A DNA stretch of 43,304 bases from a virus. The translations under genes were made by a program, and so were the position numbers. The notes below the pieces were generated by a model. It was not told the DNA's origin and did no database searches. It saw only the letters and a list, made by a program, of their open reading frames with translations. Of the stretch, positions 39,121-43,304 are shown piece after piece. How positions within the stretch are numbered: the stretch's first letter is position 1; the number at the start of each line of letters is the position of its first letter. Location: positions 1 through 43,304 of IMG/VR virus record IMGVR_UViG_3300038441_000470. The stretch is one strand, 5' to 3'.

Positions 39121-40518
39121 ATGACTAGCATCGCCACCCTACTGCAGCCGGAAATCACGCCGCTACCGCACCAGCTGTACACCCGTGAGTTCCTGCTGGA
39201 CAACCCGCGCGCCTACAACCTGTCGAGCTGCGGTAGCGGGAAGACCCTGGGCGGGGTGATGGCGCTGCGTGACCTGTACCTGGCTGGCCTGGAGACCCGC
39301 ATCGTAGTCATCGCGCCTGTGTCGGTGATCCCGTCCACCTGGGTAGAGCACATGGAGCGCTTCGCACCCGAAGTACCTGTGCTGATGCTCAACAAGGCGA
39401 GCAACCGCCGCAAGCTGGTCAAGGACATCTTGACCTTCAAAGGTGTGGTGCTGATCAACCCTGACGGCCTTGAGGCTGTCATTCACGAGCTGGTGGCCTG
39501 GAAGCCTGGCTTGCTGATCATCGACGAGCTGTCCGGCTACTACCGCAACATCAAGACCAATCGGTGGAAGGCTGCCAGCTACTTGGTCTACCGGGCACGG
39601 CCAGCACTGTGGGCCTACACCGGCACGCCGATCACCAAGAACCTGATGGACGCGTATGCGCAGTGCCTGCTGGTCAACCCGCAGATGTTCCCGCCGACCC
39701 GCAGCGGCAAGCCGATGAAGTACGTCGAGTTCCGCGACATGCTGATGACCAACCCCAAGGCACACATCTGGCTGCCGAAGGCTGGGGCCATCGAGCGCGT
39801 GAAGGAAATCATGCAGCCTGCCATCCGCTTCACCCGCGAGCAGGTGATGCAGGACATCCTGACGCCGATCATCATCCGCAAGTCGATCCCGCTGTCCAAG
39901 GAGCAAGAGCAGCTGCTGAAGGCTATGATGGAGCTGGGCAAAGCACAGTACGGCGGGCAGCACATCAACGCCAAGGAGGCGCGTGCGCTGATCACCAAGG
40001 CGCTACAGATCTGCATGGGCGAGGTGTACGCGTCCAGCGGCGAAACCGTCTCTGTGCCAGCACCGCAACGCTTCCAGGCGCTAATGGACATCTTCGACGA
40101 AGTGGAGCAGACGCCCGTGATCGTGGCCGTCAACTACATCCACTGCCTGCTGTCACTGGCCGAAAAAATTCGCTTGCAAGGGTACCGGGTAGCGGTAATA
40201 TATGGGAAGGTGACTCCCAAGGAACGGGGCGAAATCATCAAAGCGTTTCAGGCGGGCGAGATTGATTTTCTTCTCGCCCACCCGCAGACTCTTGCCCACG
40301 GTGTGACACTGACGAAATCCAGCACAGTAGTTTGGTACGGACCGATCTACGATCTGGAGCTAGTGTCGCAGCTGAACGACCGGATTTTCCGGTACGGGCA
40401 GACAGGGCAGCCGCTCATTGTGGAGTTCGAGTCCACAGCTATCGAGCGTCGGGTCTATGCTTCGCTACGCGGTAAACAACAACTATCTGGTTCCTTTATG
40501 GAACTGTTTGGAGAATGA
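39121..40518 (+). CDS. SNF2/SF2-type helicase
   Basis: A 465-residue protein. Motif I SCGSGKT (36-42), II DELS (135-138), III TGTP (167-170), V about LAHGVTLTKSS and VI QLNDRIFRYGQ (about 426-436) are all visible. Members of this type remodel DNA or displace proteins. It follows the Cas4-like nuclease by 3 nt, as in other phages where they may work as a pair. Confidence 0.9.
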   Translation: MTSIATLLQPEITPLPHQLYTREFLLDNPRAYNLSSCGSGKTLGGVMALRDLYLAGLETRIVVIAPVSVIPSTWVEHMERFAPEVPVLMLNKASNRRKLVKDILTFKGVVLINPDGLEAVIHELVAWKPGLLIIDELSGYYRNIKTNRWKAASYLVYRARPALWAYTGTPITKNLMDAYAQCLLVNPQMFPPTRSGKPMKYVEFRDMLMTNPKAHIWLPKAGAIERVKEIMQPAIRFTREQVMQDILTPIIIRKSIPLSKEQEQLLKAMMELGKAQYGGQHINAKEARALITKALQICMGEVYASSGETVSVPAPQRFQALMDIFDEVEQTPVIVAVNYIHCLLSLAEKIRLQGYRVAVIYGKVTPKERGEIIKAFQAGEIDFLLAHPQTLAHGVTLTKSSTVVWYGPIYDLELVSQLNDRIFRYGQTGQPLIVEFESTAIERRVYASLRGKQQLSGSFMELFGE

Positions 40519-40523
40519 CCACC

Positions 40524-40904
40524 ATGAGCGAAATTAGCGAAATGCTAGAACAGTATGTGCAGATTGCCGATTACGTCGACAACGCAGAAGCACAGATCAA
40601 GCCAGCCAAGGAGGCCCTGGCCAACATCAAGGAAGCGCTGCTGGCCAAGATGAACGAAATGGACCTTAACAGCCTCAAAAGCACAGTGGGCCATGCCGTC
40701 ACCCGCGTGAAGACCACCAGTGCCAAGGTCGAGGATGCCGAAGCGTTTTACGACTTCGTGTTCGAGACCGGTGATACCAGCTACCTGACCAAGCATGTGA
40801 GCAAGGACGCGGTAGAGGCATACATCACCGAGCACAACGAAGCACCGCCCGGCGTAACAACCGAGCAGGTGACAACCATCCGTTTTACCCGTGCCAAGAA
40901 ATAA
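40524..40904 (+). CDS. small replication-module protein, unknown function (126 aa)
   Basis: A helical N-terminal coiled coil (EISEMLEQYVQIADYVDNA) and a C-terminal beta part. ATG at 40524 has GGAG 10 nt upstream; an in-frame ATG at 40515 overlaps the helicase stop and is too close to it. Conserved-looking but no function recognised. Confidence 0.65.
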   Translation: MSEISEMLEQYVQIADYVDNAEAQIKPAKEALANIKEALLAKMNEMDLNSLKSTVGHAVTRVKTTSAKVEDAEAFYDFVFETGDTSYLTKHVSKDAVEAYITEHNEAPPGVTTEQVTTIRFTRAKK

Positions 40905-40919
40905 TCGAGGAAACATAAA

Positions 40920-42197
<1,278 letters not shown>

Positions 42198-42242
42198 CCA
42201 ACCACGGCGCAGGGACGCGTCACCCACCATGGAGCACAGACA

Positions 42243-42434
42243 ATGCAAGTAGACGACGACCTGTTCGCCCGTATGGTAGTTGGCATTCAGTTGGCAGCGA
42301 TCACCTTTCGCAAGTACGAAAAGCTGCACCGCGCCAAAGGTACCGAGGACAGCAACCTGAAAGCCGAAGTGAACCGCCACCACGCTGAGCAGCTGGAGGC
42401 CCTGGACAAAGAAGCCATGCAGGTGCGCCCATGA
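42243..42434 (+). CDS. small helical protein (63 aa)
   Basis: A 63-residue acidic helix-rich protein (MQVDDDLFARMVVGIQLAA). GGAG lies upstream, and it overlaps the next gene by ATGA. No family recognised. Confidence 0.6.
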   Translation: MQVDDDLFARMVVGIQLAAITFRKYEKLHRAKGTEDSNLKAEVNRHHAEQLEALDKEAMQVRP

Positions 42435-42604
42435 CCGAGAATATGGTGAAGCCCCTTGTCTACAAGGTGCCTGGCGAAAACCGCTTCGTTTGCAGCATGT
42501 TCATCAAGGGTAGGCCAATGCACGGATACGGTGCTACTATGCGCGAAGCGTACTTCGACTGGTGTGTGCAGGTCTACGGTACGCCCCGCCCAAAACTGGA
42601 GTGA
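42431..42604 (+). CDS. small protein, unknown function (57 aa)
   Basis: A 57-residue protein (MTENMVKPLVYKVPG) with a compact beta/helix pattern and two Cys. Coupled to the gene before it. No family recognised. Confidence 0.55.
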   Translation: MTENMVKPLVYKVPGENRFVCSMFIKGRPMHGYGATMREAYFDWCVQVYGTPRPKLE

Positions 42605-42611
42605 CGCACAG

Positions 42612-43034
42612 ATGAACCCTCTCCTGCTGCCCGGCATCTTCGACATGGCCGGCAAGATGCTTGACCGATTCTTTCCCGACCCAACCGAGCGGGCAAAGGC
42701 TGAATTTGAAATGGTCAAGATGCAGCAGGAGGGGGCGTTCAAGGAGCTGGACGCCCAGCTGCAAATGGCCCTGGCACAGGCAAGGATCAACGAGGCCGAG
42801 GCCAACAACTCCAACCCTTGGGTGTCCGGCTGGCGCCCTGCAGTGGGCTGGATTGGCGTGGCCACCCTGGCCTACCAGTACCTGCTGCGCCCGATGCTGC
42901 CCTGGGCGTTTAGCGCTGCTGGCCACGCTGTGCCAGAGCTGCCAGAGTTGGACGACGGTATGTGGGAAATGGTAGCGCTGATGCTGGGCTTTGGTGGCCT
43001 GCGCACCTACGACAAGAAACGCGGCAACGCGTAG
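42612..43034 (+). CDS. 3TM holin (GTA_holin_3TM type)
   Basis: A 140-residue protein. A coiled amphipathic N-terminal half (DRFFPDPTERAKAEFEM, then QLQMALAQARINEAEAN) is followed by NPWVSGWRPAVGWIGVATL, PMLPWAF and a last hydrophobic helix with MLGFGGLRTYDKKRG. This is the layout of the gene-transfer-agent/phage 3TM holin family. It should make inner-membrane holes for the lysozyme at 23565, although the two are at opposite ends of the map. Confidence 0.85.
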   Translation: MNPLLLPGIFDMAGKMLDRFFPDPTERAKAEFEMVKMQQEGAFKELDAQLQMALAQARINEAEANNSNPWVSGWRPAVGWIGVATLAYQYLLRPMLPWAFSAAGHAVPELPELDDGMWEMVALMLGFGGLRTYDKKRGNA

Positions 43035-43044
43035 AGAGGTTGGT

Positions 43045-43239
43045 ATGAACAAGGGTCTTCTGTTGTGGACGGAGGTTGTTTGCGGGCGCTGCAGCACAAC
43101 GTGTGCTGGGGAGTTCGTTCGCCATGGAAGACGGCAAATGCGGATGGTGAAAGCCGACCTCAAGAAGGACGGCTGGATTATCCGAAACGGTGAGGCTTAC
43201 TGCGTGGCCTGTAAGGCCAACTGGGACAAGCCTCTGTAG
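43045..43239 (+). CDS. zinc-ribbon protein at the end of the right arm (64 aa)
   Basis: A 64-residue protein: CGRCSTTC (C13, C16, C20) and CVAC (C53, C56), with a basic middle. AGAGAGG lies upstream. Its stop codon lies inside the 69-bp terminal repeat, so the window ends directly after the last gene. Confidence 0.65.
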   Translation: MNKGLLLWTEVVCGRCSTTCAGEFVRHGRRQMRMVKADLKKDGWIIRNGEAYCVACKANWDKPL

Positions 43240-43304
43240 TTGGCGGGGGAGGGGGCAGCCGTACCAGACACGCCCCCCTCTACCGTAGTAGCCCCCATTA
43301 AGTG
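43236..43304. repeat. 69-bp terminal direct repeat, right copy
   Basis: Identical to positions 1-69. It includes the TAG stop of the last right-arm gene and the convergent hairpin. Confidence 0.9.

Overview
The window is a near-complete genome of a lytic, tailed double-stranded DNA phage, most likely a podovirus (short tail), at about 60% GC. The first and last 69 bases are identical, so it closes on itself into a unit of about 43,235 bp. Evidence for this identity: a P22-type portal, a terminase large subunit, an N4-gp56-type major capsid protein with a scaffold, an SU10/P22-type adaptor and nozzle, three large internal ejection proteins, a T4-type lysozyme, and a replication set (Prim-Pol primase, SF3 helicase, family A DNA polymerase, Cas4-like nuclease, SNF2 helicase). 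I see no integrase, repressor, RNA polymerase, tRNA or CRISPR array, so it is probably strictly lytic and depends on host sigma70 RNA polymerase. The composition would fit a Pseudomonas-like gammaproteobacterial host, but this is inference only.

Layout. Two divergent arms leave a control region of about 0.9 kb (24.32-25.23 kb). The left arm (24.3 kb down to 0.06 kb, minus strand) holds tiny membrane ORFs, endolysin, a resolvase-like nuclease, terminase, portal, repeat-rich head proteins, scaffold, DUF3310, capsid, decoration protein, a glycan cassette (TPR-glycosyltransferase, methyltransferase, GT8-like transferase), adaptor, fibre, nozzle, ejection proteins and a small coiled-coil membrane protein. 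The right arm (25.2 to 43.2 kb, plus strand) holds about 28 very small, tightly overlapping early genes, many with zinc-binding cysteines, then an HTH protein, the replication module, a polyQ ssDNA-binding-like protein, a 3TM holin and a zinc-ribbon protein. The arms converge on the 69-bp terminal repeat.

Control. The central region has good sigma70-type promoters firing in both directions, at least nine near copies of a 9-bp motif (CATACAGAT) around an AT-rich island, and a palindromic GTTAAA array. This is the best candidate for replication origin and master regulatory switch. Additional promoter-like sequences precede the capsid gene, and one lies between the decoration gene and a strong UUCG terminator.

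Most unusual: the CATACAGAT array, the glycan-modifying cassette in the virion module, a ribosome-modulation-factor-like early protein, an exported four-cysteine early protein, a Trp-rich micro-ORF opposite the capsid leader, and a marked genome-wide excess of GCACAG/CTGTGC.
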